Source: Lineolata rhizophorae (taxonomy: Eukaryota; Ascomycota; Dothideomycetes; Lineolatales; Lineolataceae). From it: a DNA stretch of 64,000 nucleotides. Below are positions 45,412 through 58,800 of this stretch, one piece after another. The position numbers and the translations under genes were made by a program. The notes beneath the pieces were generated by a model. The model saw only the letters and a program-made list of their open reading frames with translations, had not been told where the DNA came from and did no database searches. Position 1 is the stretch's first letter. Each line of letters begins with the position of its first letter. The stretch lies in contig MU001694.1 of NCBI GenBank assembly GCA_010093515.1, positions 68,964 through 132,963 on the forward strand, read 5' to 3'.

Positions 45412-47871
45412 CTACCCCATACTCCCCCCACTCCTCTCCCCCCCAATAATCCCCGCCAACCGCAACAACTCCCTATCGGCCTCGACATCCCCAGTCCCCA
45501 GATTGACCCTCCTACGCCTCTCCGCCTCAGCCTCCTCCCACAACCACGCGCGCCGCTGCGCCTCGGCCTCCTCGGCTCCGCCGCACCCCCACACCTCGAG
45601 CGCCGTGACCGCGAACCGGTCGCAGAAGTCGCCCTTCTGCGCCGCGCCGCGTTGGCCCGAGGAGGCGGCCGCTGCCGGAGGCGGCGACCGCCCGTGCTGC
45701 GTGTACGTCGACGAGGGCCGGAACGAGCCCCCGCCCTCGCCCGCGTGGGTGAAGACGCCGAACTCGAGCCCGTCGTCCAGGTGCAGCGACATGGGCCCGA
45801 GCTCTACATGGGCCGCGCCGCCGCCGCCACCCAAACCGCTTCCGCCGTACGACCCATAGCTGCTGCTCCCGCCGAAACTGCCGCCCCCACCTCCGCCACC
45901 ACTGGCGCCCGGCCCGTAGCTGCTCTTCCTGCTCAGCGCGGCCGCGGGGCCCGACCCAGGCACCGGGCTGCCGAACCCGAGCCCGGCGCCGCGCGCGAAG
46001 TACGCGTACTCGGCCTGTAGAGGCGAGGCGCGGCACACGGCGTGGGCGGGCGCGAGCTGGAAGAGGGCGGTGCGGGCGTCGGAGAAAGGGTGCCGAGGGG
46101 TTTGCTTCCAGGGGGCGGGCACGAAGGCGCCGTAGACGAGCTCGGTGAGCGAGGGGGAGTAGGCCGAGGCGTCTTGCGGGGCCGCCGCCGCGGCCGCGGC
46201 GGGTGGGGAGCGTGCGGCGGTGGTGGGGGAGGAGGGGGACATCGCATCGACGGCGGTGTCGGCGGAGGAGAGACCGAGCGCGTCGGCGCTGCAGGGCCAG
46301 CGCTTGCGGCGTGAGGGGAGCGAGGCGAGGAAATCGCGCTCGCGCGGGCCGGTGTTGTCGTCGGTGAGAAGCTCGCCCTTCACGAGGAGGAGCGTCGGCG
46401 CCTGCCACTTGAAGACGTGCTTCTCGAAGGCGCCCATGGAGAAGCCGTGTTGGGAGCCGGAGTAGAGGGGCCGGAGCCGCTGAAAGAGGTCGCTGCCGGG
46501 GATGATGAAGGAGAGTTGGGAGAGGAGGGTGGGGGTGAGGATGCGGGTCGCAGAGGGGTCGCTTGGGGGTGGGAGGAGCGGTGCGAGGGTGGTTGGAATT
46601 TTGGTGGAGGCAGAGGGATCCGAGGCGAGGGCGGAGGGATCGGGTGCAGTGAGAAGGGAAGCAGTAGTGAGACGCGTGGCAGCGGAGCCGTTGCCTGCTT
46701 TCTTTTTATGCAGGTCGTCAAGCTCGCGGGAGAAGAGAAAGTGTTCGAACAAGGGGCCCAGCCCTTCGAATATGTGTGGTGTTTCTTCCTTGACCGCCTT
46801 CATGAATTTCTTGAAGCCAATTCCGGCGCTTAATTGTCCCCCGTTAGCTCCGCCAAATGCAGCAAGGACTGCCTTAGATGCTCTCCGTATGTTGGCCAAT
46901 CTCTCCGGGTCGGCCAATTGCGCCCCGTATGCCGCAAGTGGTTCCTGCGGATGTAGCGGAGCAATAAGCAGTAACAACTCAATTAGTCGTGCAAAGTTGT
47001 CCGTCGGTATGATTGAATGTCGCACTGAGGAGTGATCGGAATGAAGGAAAGCATCAGCTGAGGCTACATCCATTGCCTCTAACGCCGCAAGAGCTAGAGG
47101 GTCATTGTCGTCCTCCAAGTCCGCATCGTCCAGCAGGGTCGTAAGATCTTCGTCGTCATCCTTCGTGGGCGCGTCAATCACAAAACCAGGCGCATGCGAT
47201 GATACCGACGTGTCTTTGCCTCCACCATCATTTTCCCCGTCCTCCGGCGATTCCGCTACCCCTTCCTTCTCTACCGCGGCCGCATCAGCAGCAAGCCCGC
47301 GATCATATACCGCCAAGCCTCTGTACACCTCCCTCGCATACTTCTCCCCGAAATCGCCCCTTCCCTCTCGCCCCGCCGGAGTCCCCTCCACGCTCCCCAC
47401 CGCCACCAGCGACGCCCTCCTCTTCTTCTTCCCCGCGCGGCCCGCCCTGCCGGTCCCAACCACCACGACCCTCACCAGCGCCGCCTCGTCCAGGATCGCC
47501 GGGGCGCGGCTCGGGAACGGCCACGCGCCCCACCACGACGCGAGCATGAAGAGTACGGGCGCGACGGCGAGCGCGTCGGGGAGGGCGAGGAAGCGCGCGA
47601 GCGTCGGCTCCGAGATGTAGCGCGTGTGGGACGAGGGCTCGAGGTCGGACAGGTGCGCGAAGAGCGAGTGCAGCGAGTAGAGCTCTAGGGGCGTGAAGCA
47701 CGTCGCGCCGAGGTGGCGGGTGAGGCGGTGGTGGAGGGCGTCTGGAGATAGCCATGGTTAGCTTGGTGTGCGGGGTGCGGACCGGAGCTGCTGTCATGGT
47801 TGCTGCTTCGAAGGGGGAGAGGACGCACCAATGCTGACGGGCGCCTGGGGCGCGGAACCACCTTGGCCCAT
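45412..47871 (-). CDS. RTC5: TLDc-domain protein, restriction of telomere capping 5
   Basis: Two exons (47871..47829, 47741..45412) around an 87-nt intron give 790 residues. The N-terminus MGQGGSAP fits an N-myristoylation site (Gly2, Ser6). The next region has CFTPLELYSLHSLFAHL as in fungal Rtc5. After an acidic Asp-rich linker, a helical region (LIELLLLIAPLHPQEPL) leads into the TLDc domain: FIIPGSDLFQRLRPLYSGSQHGFS, split here as FIIPGSDLFQRL and PLYSGSQHGFSMGAFEKH, then WQAPTLLLVKG. The domain is interrupted by Ala/Gly/Ser-rich insertions and resumes with MSLHLDDGLEFGVFTH, CDRFAVTALEVWGCGG, the usual TLDc end. In yeast, Rtc5 binds the V-ATPase at the vacuole and depends on myristoylation. 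It converges with bL36m. Confidence 0.92.
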
Positions 47872-49879
47872 GGCCTAGTCTGGTAATCCAGTTGCTGGCG
47901 CGAGGCGCGACGGGCTGCGTGTGTCTGACTGAGCTGCGCCGGGCAGTGCGTTCTACAGATTATCGAGAGTCCGGGTGAGATGGCGGCGCGAAGCGGCATG
48001 TGCAGTTGCCTAGTCGACCCCGCCACAAAAGCCGGGGTAGCTCGGGAGCTGCGGCCACAGCTTGGAGCAGCCAATCAGAGCTCGGCTTCACTTCATCCCT
48101 GCTTTGACCGTTCAAGCATACCTCAAAGCACTCCGAACCAGTCACAACTCCATGTATGCATCTATCGAGCCGAGGACATTTTATTCGGAGCACTGGGCTG
48201 TCTGACGCCCTATGCCTTCGTCCTGCACATTCCATCTTTCCACGCCAATCTCCTGGGCTCCTGGAGGTTAAACTTACGGACATTTTACGCATGTCTACTT
48301 ACTGAATTCGCAGATTTGCCTGGTGTCTGAGAAATACATTTGGTTAGTGAGCTACCAGTGAGCAAAATCGATGCGGCAGTCCGCACATCTCGGTTCACGG
48401 GTACAGGAAAGAGGCCTAGACAGTAATCAAGTCAATCATATGCCCATAATTGACGTTACTTTTGAACCACTGGTGGCGAGTTCCGCTTACAACTGAACAT
48501 TTGGGAGAGGAAGCTCGGATTGTGGGAATTGGGATTTTTAAAATGCCGTCAAACATTGAGGGACTCTTCGTTCTTGTTGACTAGAGCGAAATAAGGCTTC
48601 GCCAAGCTACAGTTCAGCCTATCGATTCGTTGTACCGAGGAGTATTTAGTTTGGTAATATACCGAGTCACCAGCGGACCATCATCACGTTATTCACCTCC
48701 GAGCACTTGACAATACGGCGTCACTCCAGCAGAATTTAAAGTACAGACTACCGACGTCAAAGAGCAATAGCTCCAAGCGACCAAGAGTATGACTTTTAAG
48801 ACGCTGAGAACTTCACACTACTGATGGTATAGCGCAAGTCATTCGCCTGTTGCAATCACCTCGTGCCTCTAGTAGGTCGGAAGGAGTGCTTTCCCCGCTT
48901 ATCCAGTTTATTAGGGCATAATTATTCTATCAAATTGAACCAAAAAAAGGTTTTATTGGGACTTTCTAGGGTACGGATTGGGGGCTATAATCATGAGTAT
49001 ATTATTGATCTGTAGGGATTCCCATCGAACATATAATCATGGATTACAGCCATTTACTCTCATCAGTCTTAGAACGTAAATTAGCCCATCCATATAACTC
49101 TCCAAAACGACATTTGTTCGGCTACGCTAAATATATGTGAACACTGTGATTTTTTTTAAACGTTTGAGTAAGAAATAGATAGGATAGTACCATGCTAACG
49201 AGTTAACTAATCTTTAACCATTAGAACTTACAAATAGACATATACTCCATTAGCAGAAAGTTATGTAACCTGCGAGTGTAGATAGTGTATACACTTGGCG
49301 ATATTAGGTATTGAAACGACTGAAGATGTCGACGAATTTGAATATCAGTTGAGCCTCCTGGAAAGGAAGATAATGACGCTCAATATCGCCCTAGGACGAA
49401 CACTTAGGTAAGCCGCCAGAAGATGCTCGCATTAATAAATGCAATAAGGCATGGCTCTGCCGTCTTGGATTCTTCCTGAGGAATTCCATCGTTTTCGGAC
49501 TGCCGAAAGAGGAAAAAAAAGAAAAGTTGTTTTGTGCTTCTTCCTCCCTGGCAGCGTAAATCGTAAAACAACCTAATAGTATTCTTATACTATCGTCTTC
49601 AACCAAGCTATGGGGCAACAAGTACTAAAGCCCTAGCATTAGGTGAATTGATTGGTTAAAATTATTCCTGAAGTTTTACGCGTTGAGCATCCAGTGGACT
49701 AGTTCTAACATGTGTATATTGGTGCAGTTGCTATGGTGCTCACAAAATCGGGCTAAAGTGATATTTGGAAGTAATCTCCAATTGAGCGAAAGCAAGCTTG
49801 AGTTATACTAGGCTTGTAAAAATTACTGAGCCAAGGTACTTCAAATCAAGCCAGTCATGTCCTTGGACACTCTTGTGAA
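47872..49879. other. AT-rich gene-free interval
   Basis: GC-rich for the first 200 nt (RTC5 promoter), then strongly AT-rich to the F-box-like gene. Only short open frames; no transposon ends or RNA genes recognised. Confidence 0.45.
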
Positions 49880-51603
49880 CTATATGCCTTTTGATTGCGG
49901 ATTCAGATTAGAATCTGACTCCTTGCATTCGCAGGGAAACGGTCTATGCGACGGTTAGCAAAACGATACTGAAAATAAAATACTACAAAGGCTAAAAGCA
50001 GGCTAATTCACTTACAGTGCTACATTCGGACCTTCAAGTTCCGGCTCATAAAATATTGAAGCGTCTGGAATGTCCTCGTCGTCTGGATTATGGGTACGTG
50101 GCTTAAACCGTTGTTTGAATAGGTTGTCGAACTTGTCCCTCAGATATTCCGGCACAACGCCGTTGACCTTGATGGCAACATCGACGCGTTGGAAAAGGTG
50201 AGTCGAAACAAATTCCACATACCACCTGACGAATGCAGTCATACAACCATAGTTCTCATCCTCCTCATTACAACATTGTGTCGAGACCTCGAGAGAAACC
50301 CATTCCCAGTCGAAGTCCAAAGTAAGCTCATTAAGCGACAAAGCCCCGAGAAAACGCGCAAAGACAAGCGCTTCCTGGCAGGGGTCGAAGCGCAGATATT
50401 CGAAGTCGGAACAAGTCTGCAAACCCACGAATCCAAGCGCACAACCCGGCATACGAAACTGCAGAGTTACCTTCCGTAGCATGTGGATTCTCCCACCCAG
50501 GAGAACGACAAAGTCATGCCAAGTCTCTGGATGGCTAAATAACAGCCGCGCCTCGCTGTAGATCATGCGAGATGCGATTTGACAGCTCGCTTTGTTTAGG
50601 ACGCGGAGGTCCAACAATGTGTTTAACGTCTCATCTCTGTTCGCGTTCCAGCGAAACGGACAATAGACGTTGCAATGGTCGAAAAACTTGAAAATTTCCC
50701 GCTTGATTTCCGCCGGAAGGTTCGAGAAGTACTTGGGCGCGGTATATCGACATGTTTCGGGATTAGCGGATCCATCACGCCGCTGGACTGCGTTGTTGTT
50801 GATGCCGTAGCGCTCTTTGACGATCTCGTTGTCCATTTGCCAAGCGTACCACTCGTATTGCTTGTAGAGAACGCTGCAGTAGTAAGTACAACTACCGTAT
50901 GTCCATGTTTGATGGATATGCCAACGATCAACCCATTCCTCAAGAAAAGTCTCGAACGGTTGGTTCTGCCGATTTACGTGGACGTAAACGGCCGCTTCGG
51001 CCTCGAAGTCGACGGAAATGCCAACAACAAACTTCAACTTTGAATGTGCAGAGATTTGAGTCGGACAATGGTGGAAAAGGAACAATTTTGGAACTGTGCA
51101 GTTCTTGCTTGCCGCCATGTGAATTGGGTTCTTCGGCATGAAAGGGATAAACATCATATCATACAGCGCTTCCATGTTTCGAAACGATTTCAAACTGTAT
51201 GTTCTTATGGCATCGGCCACGGAATGATATAGCAGTGCCAGGTCGACTGTGTCGCCCTTAGCGCCGTCGCTGATGTGCTGTCGTCTAGGGCAGTACCCGT
51301 CTTGGTGATCAAAGTCATAATGTTCAGGGCTTGTCGTGTAGATGCACCTATCGCATGAGATAAGCGCCTCGAGACAGGAATTATTGGCAAACCAGTTCGC
51401 AAATTCAAATTTCCATTGCCTAGCCTCACGAATGCTTTCATCGTGAACATTTGCGCCTTTGCGGGAGCCATTCTTAGACTTTGTCTTCTTGATGACCAGT
51501 GCATATGGGAGAACTAGAACAAGTTAGCTAGGTGAGTTTTAACGGGAATCCGCATTTCAGTAAACAGGATACCTTCCCGGTCTCGATTTTTATGGGGCGC
51601 CAT
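49880..51603 (-). CDS. F-box-like protein with N-terminal extension (paralogue A)
   Basis: Three exons (51603..51573, 51513..50016, 49943..49880) give 530 residues. Start MAPHKNRDRE, one short 59-nt intron, then a long exon with an N-terminal part I do not recognise (two CxxC-like points, Trp/Tyr-rich centre). An F-box-like helix YFSNLPAEIKREIFKFF follows near residue 278, with WHDFVVLLGGRIHMLRKVTL after it. The long exon would stop at once in a TAA, but that TAA lies in a GTAAGT donor. A TTGCTAAC branch and CATAG acceptor lead to a 64-nt last exon encoding LPFPCECKESDS. The gene at 60194 has the same intron, an equal-length last exon and a similar LPFVCKCK end. F-box proteins usually recruit substrates to SCF ubiquitin ligases, but the target here is unknown. 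Confidence 0.75.
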
Positions 51604-52568
51604 CGCGTTAAGACAGTCAGACTCCCTCGTTTGGCACGTTTCCAATATGAAGGAGACGAAATCTTCGTGACTAGTCCTGGTAAAGCTAGCACGAGAGGAA
51701 ATTGTATGGTTCTAACAGGTAGTGAAAGGCGGTATTTTATATTGAGGTGGGTTGGAAAGACGGAATCTTTGTGGCTGTTACCGGTAAAGCGGAGAGAGGA
51801 GGTTGTAGGCCCCTAGTAGATAAGGAAAAGAAGTAACTAATTTTGAAGCGGGTCGGGCCCTCGAGAGTTTGAGGACACCGTAGCTCACTCGGAAAAGGAA
51901 AATTCTGCTTCCTTATATCGAGCAAGAGAGCATGCAATCGCAAAGCTCAATACGTCACACGGACAGATTATTCCTTATTAATGGTAACCTCCCGATAATA
52001 CAATAGATTAATCGTAATACAACAGTTAGAGGATAGGCTTCAAGACAGGTTTCACATGGGAGGGAACACGTCAATTGGAGCTACAAACTAGGTGCAGAAA
52101 ATAAAATGCCCCGTGACTAGCATACAGTAAGTATAGTCGGCTCTAGAAAATACGGAAATGTACAAAAAGCGAGTTACACAGCGAAGCATGTGCCAATGCC
52201 CATGGCGACCTCGCAAAGCCAAGCAGAAAGAGAGCACAACGAATTCCTAACCCTCTACACGTGCCAAGGTAAGGAAGCACATAGGTACACGATGTTCGAC
52301 GCAAACAACAAAACCCAGTCAAGAAACCACAGGCCGCAGACCCATAAACTATATACGCACCTTCTAAGCGCCACGCCCTCTCCTATTCTTCCGCATAGGC
52401 CGCTCACGCCCCACGACGCACAAGCTTTCGGTCCCGAAAACCCCGTACGACAACGCCCACATTAACTCCCTCGTACACAACCCCTACCTTCTCCTCCACA
52501 CGCAACCCCATACAACACTTCCCACGCCCACCACCTCCCCAAAACACTTCCCCATCACCTCCTCCCCA
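51604..52568. other. Gene-free interval upstream of paralogue A
   Basis: Promoter side of the F-box-like gene and 3' side of the ABHD12-like gene. AT-rich in the first half, C-rich close to 52569. No gene supported. Confidence 0.45.
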
Positions 52569-54561
52569 TTACCCATCGCCGACCTCAAACCCCCTCAGCA
52601 CCGCCACCCCCACCGGCGCATACGTAACCACCCTATTATGCCCGCCGAACCCAACCACGCTCAGGCCCAGTCTCCCCAACCTCCCACTATCCCCCTCACC
52701 TTCCTCCTCATCCCCTCCCCCCCACCACTCCTCCCTACTCGGCCCCTTCTCCGCCCGCCACACCACATGCCTCCCCGCACTCACGACCCGGTCCCTCGCC
52801 CGCCTCTCCGGCTCGCGCGCCGCGGCCGCGGCCCGGACCGCCGCGCTGTACACCGCCTCCCCGTGGCGGAACCCGATGTCCGGATCGGTCGCGGCGTGGA
52901 TGACATGGAGATTGAATCTGGGCGCGGAGCCGCGCGGCGCGGCGGGGGGATCGCCACCGTCGGGGTCCTGGCCGGCGGGCGCCCCCGCCGCGCGCGCCAC
53001 CGCCCGCGCGAGCCGCTCGCCCGTCTCCCACCTTTCGCGCACGCACCGCTGCAGGAAGGGCAGCACGCGCGGGTGCGTGTACTTGAGGGGGTTGAGCACG
53101 GGGACGGCGCCGAAGATGCGGTAGTCGTGGAGGAGCTCGGGGAGGGAGGTGAAGGGGGAGACGAGGATGAGGGAGGCGAAGAAGGTCGGTGGCGGTTCGG
53201 CCTCGCTGCCGCTGCTGCTGTGGTCGTCATCGCGGGAGCGCCACGCGTTTTGCGCCGCGGCGGCGCCCGCGGGAGGTATCGCGCCGCCGAGCCGCGCCTG
53301 CGCGTCTTCTTCGTCTGCTTCTAGCACTGCTGCCCCATCCCCATGCCCATCTCCCTCCGCCGCTTTGCCCGCCCCCTCAACCTCCCCCAGTGCAAAGGCC
53401 TCCGCGACGCCCGTCGCCACGGCCGTGCCCAGGCTCTGACCAAGCAGAACAATCCTCCTAGGCTCCACGCGCGCCACGTCGATGGCCCAGCGGGCGGCGG
53501 CGACGCCGTCGGCGACGAGGCCCGGTTCCGAGGGGGAGCCGGAGCTGCGGCCGAAGCCGCGGTAATCGAAGGCGAGGACGTGGGTGTGGGGGCTGGAGGA
53601 GGAGGGAGAGCATGCGGATGAAGGGACGGAGGGGCGGAGTGAGGAGAGGGCGCGGTAGGTGTCGGGGCGCCAGCCTTGGGCAATGTGGCCGGCGTTCTAT
53701 GGGGCAAGGGATATAATGTGGAGAGTTAGGAGTTGTCGTTTTGATGGCAGAGCGATGATAGGGCGTGGGAATAACGTACGCCATGGACTAGGAATTTTGC
53801 CCGTATAGTTAGTTGCAGTGTTCCAAGGACTATAGAATACGAGGCAGTTTAGAAAGGGACGGCAATGCATACAATTGATAACTAGCCGGGCCTCCGGGTC
53901 ATCGCGTAGGAGCTTGAAAGGTTTGCTTTCCAGGTAGTCGACAGGCGCCGCGCTCGAAATGGTCAGGTCCTCCTGATTCTGCGCGTAAAGGTCTAGCGGC
54001 AGGATGTGCCATGCATAGAGCGTCTCGCCGTCGACGGTCGTGATGTTGAATGGCGTTACTTGGTTTCCTGCAAGGGGTAGAATAAGAACGTGTGGTTAGC
54101 TGGTTGACCGAACTCTAAATGTAATATCAGATGGTGTATTAGACATTGTGTTTCGTAAGTTGAGAGAACGCTTCGAGGCAGCGGACTCGATCTTGAGTCC
54201 GACTGGGGGGACAACCGACGAGGAATTAGGAATTCGATACAGGAAAAGAAAAAGAGAAAAAAAAAAAGAAATGGTGGCCGCATACTTGCAAAACCAAACG
54301 CCTCCGGTCTATCTAGGTTCTGCCAAAACGCGCTGATCTTGTGGGCATAAAGAGCGCTGGAAATCACGTGAGCCGTGCGAAGCAGCAAGAACGAATTGCC
54401 GGATTCGGCAACCCCGGGGGTGGAGCGAAATTGGGTTCGGAAGTCACGTACAATCGTTGCACGTCTGGATGGATCAAGCTGGCCACAAACAGCACGTAGA
54501 GGCCACCCAGGGCGGAGAGAGACCAGAAGCCATATCTGAGGATGTCGCCGAGACGCGCCAT
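52569..54561 (-). CDS. ABHD12-like alpha/beta hydrolase with 8-nt microexon
   Basis: Five exons (54561..54452, 54356..54286, 54067..53873, 53787..53780, 53696..52569) give 503 residues. A membrane anchor at the N-terminus (YGFWSLSALGGLYVLFVASL) is followed by the lipase fold: GETLYAWHILPLD, the oxyanion motif HGNAGH (about 127-132), AFDYRGFGRSSG, nucleophile elbow GQSLG with Ser216, VSPFTSLPELL, an Asp in HAATDPDIG and a His in GGHNRVV. Relatives (ABHD12/Bem46 group) hydrolyse monoacylglycerols or lysophospholipids at membranes. Exon 4 is only 8 nt (TCCATGGC) and supplies Phe-His-Gly of the HGNAG motif; it has its own GTACGT donor and CTAG acceptor. The protein has acidic low-complexity inserts around residues 225-285 and 440-465. 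The exact substrate is unknown. Confidence 0.88.
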
Positions 54562-55859
54562 CTCGATGAGCAGAGAGGAATGTCAGCCCCCGCGGAAAAG
54601 GCCCGGCTGTCTGGGAAACTAATATGTGTTAGACCGCGGGATACAGGAAACTAATGGACTCTTAGTGGTGCATTCGGGCGAGGGATGCTGGACGGATTGG
54701 GCGATTGGGCAAGACAGGCGCGTTACGGGCCCGGTTTCAGACGCAATTCGTACCGAGATTGCTCGTTGTTTCGGGGAGGCACGCGCCGACGGTGCTTGCA
54801 CGCAGAGCCGAATGTGACAGCAGGAAGCATACAAACTGGACGGATAAGGCGGACAAGAGAAATCCTTCATTGGGAGACAGAATACTTCGATGCAGACAGG
54901 CGAGACAATGAAAGGGTTCCTGGGCTGTGCGGCACGTGCGTCCTTGCGATGCGAGCAAATCATACCGAGCAGAGGACCGTGATAAGCCCGGAGGCAGGCG
55001 GATGGACGAAGGGAACGGAACACGATAGGGATTGCATTCCTTGTGCGAGCACAGCCATTGGAACATTGCGACTAGTAACGTAGACAATTCGAAGAAAATC
55101 TGCCAACGTACCTGGAGGTCATCCACTCTGCAGCCCTCGGTCCGCGGACTGGCACAAGGGATCTAACGGAGTCGGTGGGTTAGACTGCTAGAGGCAAAAG
55201 ACTGACGACGTTGCAGGCCTGACCGGGGTGGGTTGCGTGGGAAAGCGTCACAGACGGCCGACCTCCTCACATGCACGACACCGCGTCCCAGAAACCCGGC
55301 CAATCTCCTCCGGCTCGCTCTTATCGTCCCCGCCGGGCACTTGCAACCCTCCTGCTCTTGCCTCCAGGGCTCCCCATCGTGGCACGTGCAGAGCCCGTTT
55401 TGCGCCGGTGTTGCCCGGCCCGCCAGGAGTCGCCGTCTGCTCCTGCCGTCCGCCGCCGCCCGCAGGCCTCGCCTTCCACTCCCGCCTCCACAACCGCCTT
55501 TTTCTGGACCGCTCCTTCCTCTTCTCCCCGCACGCTCGGGCGGCCCTTCCTTCGCGCGCCCACTCCGCCTTCCTCCCTTCCCGGCGTGCCTTCCGTGCGC
55601 ACGTTTCACCGCCGCCCCGTTTGCCTCCCGCCGAGCCCACGGTCAGATGTGCATCCTCCCGCTTCAACTCCGTCCCGCTCGCCTCTCGCCGCTCTACGCG
55701 TCGTCATCGCACCTTCGACCTCTCGTCGACGCGTCACGACGCCGAGCCCGCCTGGCGTTCGCCTCGTCATCAAGCGAGCTGGACGCCAGATCCTGGATCC
55801 CAGCCGCGCATCCCTTCCTTCCCGTCTTCTGAACCCACTTCCGCACTTTCGACTCCGAC
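54562..55859. promoter_or_regulatory. Divergent promoter region between the hydrolase and SWC3
   Basis: Mixed composition to about 55200, then a long CT-rich leader before SWC3 (55250-55850), with chance frames on both strands. No gene or RNA supported. Confidence 0.5.
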
Positions 55860-58800
55860 ATGGTCGACAAGCGTCGCGCGTCGACACGCGCCGCCGCGCA
55901 CCCGTCGAAGCGCCGTCAGTCGGCCGCGGCCGCAACCAAGGATGTCGCCGCAACCTCCGAAGACACGCCCATGCCGGATGCCGACGCTTTGGCTCAGGAC
56001 GAGGCCGCGACGGGCAGAGACAAGAACAAGCTGAAGAAGAAGCAGCACGAGCCGGTGGAGCTTCCAGACAAGGTTGTGGAGGGCAGGCCGCTGCCGACAG
56101 TCGACGAACCGCAGCAGCTTACTACCACGGAGCTGCTCGGGGGGCAATATCAGAGCGTGGCGAATAGGTGAGGATCATATCGTGTCATTCTATGCCTTCG
56201 TCTTTTTTGGGCTCGGTTTTACGTCTTGTAGGAACCGTGGCCGCGTCTGTGCTTGCGAGTGCTGCGGTGGGCAGCTGGAGCGTTTCGTGGCCGCCAGGCC
56301 TAGTTTGGTCCTATATGGCTACGCAATCACTCCAGCTCCTACAACAGCAATCCAGGTTCCCGCATCCACCCAGCAGGCTCGAGCGCGTCCTGCCAGAGAG
56401 GGTAGAGCTGCGGCCTATTCCCCCTTCACAGCCGTGCTTTTCACCCGCTTTTTGTCATTCCCATAGACCATCCCCGTTAACCAACACCCTTCTCTCCCGC
56501 AGTGGCGTCCTCGCCGCCTCCCTACAGCGCTCGAGGTCGAAATGGGCTGCCGAGGGTGTTTTCGAGAGGTACTGGACGAAGTCGAACAAGCGGAAGTCGC
56601 AGGGGTCCTCGGTCGACGGAACCGCGACGGCGGCCGACAGCAATAAGCGCACCTACAGCCGCCGTGTGGGTACATGCAAGCTCATCATCGAGCCGCACAT
56701 GTTCGACTGCAACATCTGGATCGAGCCCGAGCCGCCCTCGTCGACTTCTCACGCCCACGCCAATCACGCTCACCACCAAGCTCCCAATGGCGGCCAGATC
56801 ATGCACCCCGACGGACGCCCCCAGATGCAGTACGGCCCTCCTAACGGCGCTATCGTCACTCCTCCCCCCATTTACTCGAATCCGAAACAAGCCCGCCCAC
56901 AGTACGCCGGCGGACCCCTTCCTCAGTATCGTCCCTATCCGCAGCCGTCACCGACCCCACAGCAGCAGTGCGTCCAACAGCAGCCCCAGAGGGCCTCTCC
57001 GTATCCACCAACGCCATCTCCGCAGCCAACGACGCACCAGCAGCAGCAGCAGCAGCAGCAGCATCAGCATCAGCAGCAACGCCAGCCGAGCAACCCGCCT
57101 AACGAACCTGCCACTCAACCGGCTGGCAGCTCAGCGCCTAGTCCTGCTCCTAGCACAACTTCTGCGACTCCGAATCCGCCTTCTAAACCCAACGCCCACT
57201 CAGCAGCTCTTTCCGCTCCTAATACCTCCACGAGTAATCCTCCACAGTCCTCCAACAACCCAAATCCGCCACCCAAATCCTCGACTCCCACTCCCGGTGG
57301 TGCCGCCCCCTCCTCCGCACCAGCATCTACGCCCAAACCGTCGGCGCCCACCCCTTCCTCGTCGGCGGCAAAACCTCCCGCCGATCCTGTCATCCAGATG
57401 CTTGCCGACCGCGCCAGCCAGGACCCGCAGCTAAAAGCCGTCATGAAGATTGTAGCGACGGGCAATGCGACGCAGGAGCAGCTCGAATTCTTCCAGCGGC
57501 ACATTAATGAATTTACTCGCGTAATCGAGGAGAGGAAGGCGAGGGGTGAGTTACCAGGTGGGGGAACGCAGGGGCAACAGCAGCAGCAGCAGCAGCAGAA
57601 ACCGTTGCAGCAGGCCAAGAATAGCACAAATGGTAATGGGCATGGAAACGGTGCTGGCGGGGCAGCAGCAAGACAGCAGCACCAAGGCCGGCAACTCGCG
57701 CCGGCTAACGCCAACGCCAACGCCAACGCCACGGCGCCGCCACAACAACAGCCTCCCCAACAGTCCCCCGCGCCCAGTGCCAGCGCCCCGAGCTCGGGTC
57801 CGGACGCCACAGCGCACCATCGTAACACTCCCAGCAGCGCCACCCCGACCGCCACGCCCAGCGTGCGGCCGGGCCCGCCGTCGTCGACCAGCATGTCGCG
57901 CAGCCCGTCGGCCGGCACAGCGGCCACGTCCGGATCCAGGGCTGTGACACCCTCGATCGGGGGCACGCCAGTGCCGGCGGTGGGTCAAGCCCAACAGCAG
58001 CAACATCAGCAACAGGGGAGACAGCACGGTAGCAGTGGATTGATGGGTGCGCAGGGCACGGGCGGCGGCAGAGGAAAGAACGCGCAGCACGGCCATCATG
58101 CCGGCGCCGGTGCAGGGACGCCGCAGAAAGCGCTCTCCACACACAACATTGCGAACGTGCAACAGCGCAACGCCTCCTCTTCCTACGGGCACCACCACCA
58201 TGGCCCCATAAGCGGGGACATCCGCGCCCTCCTGCTCGAGTTCACGACGGGCGGCGACCGCTTCCTCTTCCCCAAGTATGCCGTCCTCGAGTTCCAGGCC
58301 GGTGGCCGCGTCTGCCTAGCCTCGTTCCTCATCGTTCATCGCGGCAGCAGCACGGCGCGCACGGCGTGGCCGAGCGAGGCCGAGGGCGTCGACCCCGAGG
58401 AGGTTGCGGCGCGCGCGGCGGCCGAGCGCAAGGCGGCGAGGGCAAGGGCGAGGAAGAAGGCGAGGGATAAGGAGGGGGGCGGGGCCGAGGAGGCTACGCC
58501 GGCGCCGGGAGAGCAGGCGAAGGAAAAGGTGAAGCGCAAGGAGAAGAACGAGGAAGAGGTGTCGGCCGCCGGCGGCCGCTACGACCCCGCGCTCGACTAC
58601 TACCAGCCGGTGACGGCGCGCTTCGCGGCCGAGGACCCGGCGTGCCTGGCGCCGCTGGGTCGCTGGGTCGCGCCGAGGGAAGAGGTCAGGCGGTATATGG
58701 ATGATGTTATGGATAAGACTACGAGGGCGGAGTTTGTGCATTTGGCGTTGAGGTTGCCGGGGGGGCAGGGGAAAGGGGGAGAGGAGGGGGAGGCGGGGAG

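Noticed and set aside
45527-46408. Arg-rich minus-strand frame of 293 codons inside RTC5
   Set aside because: Out-of-frame shadow of the RTC5 coding region, which carries the TLDc motifs.
56168-56502. Frame upstream of SWC3 exon 2 as a longer protein start
   Set aside because: It is the 335-nt intron that happens to be open. Exon 1 supplies the conserved Swc3 sequence VVEGRPLPT.
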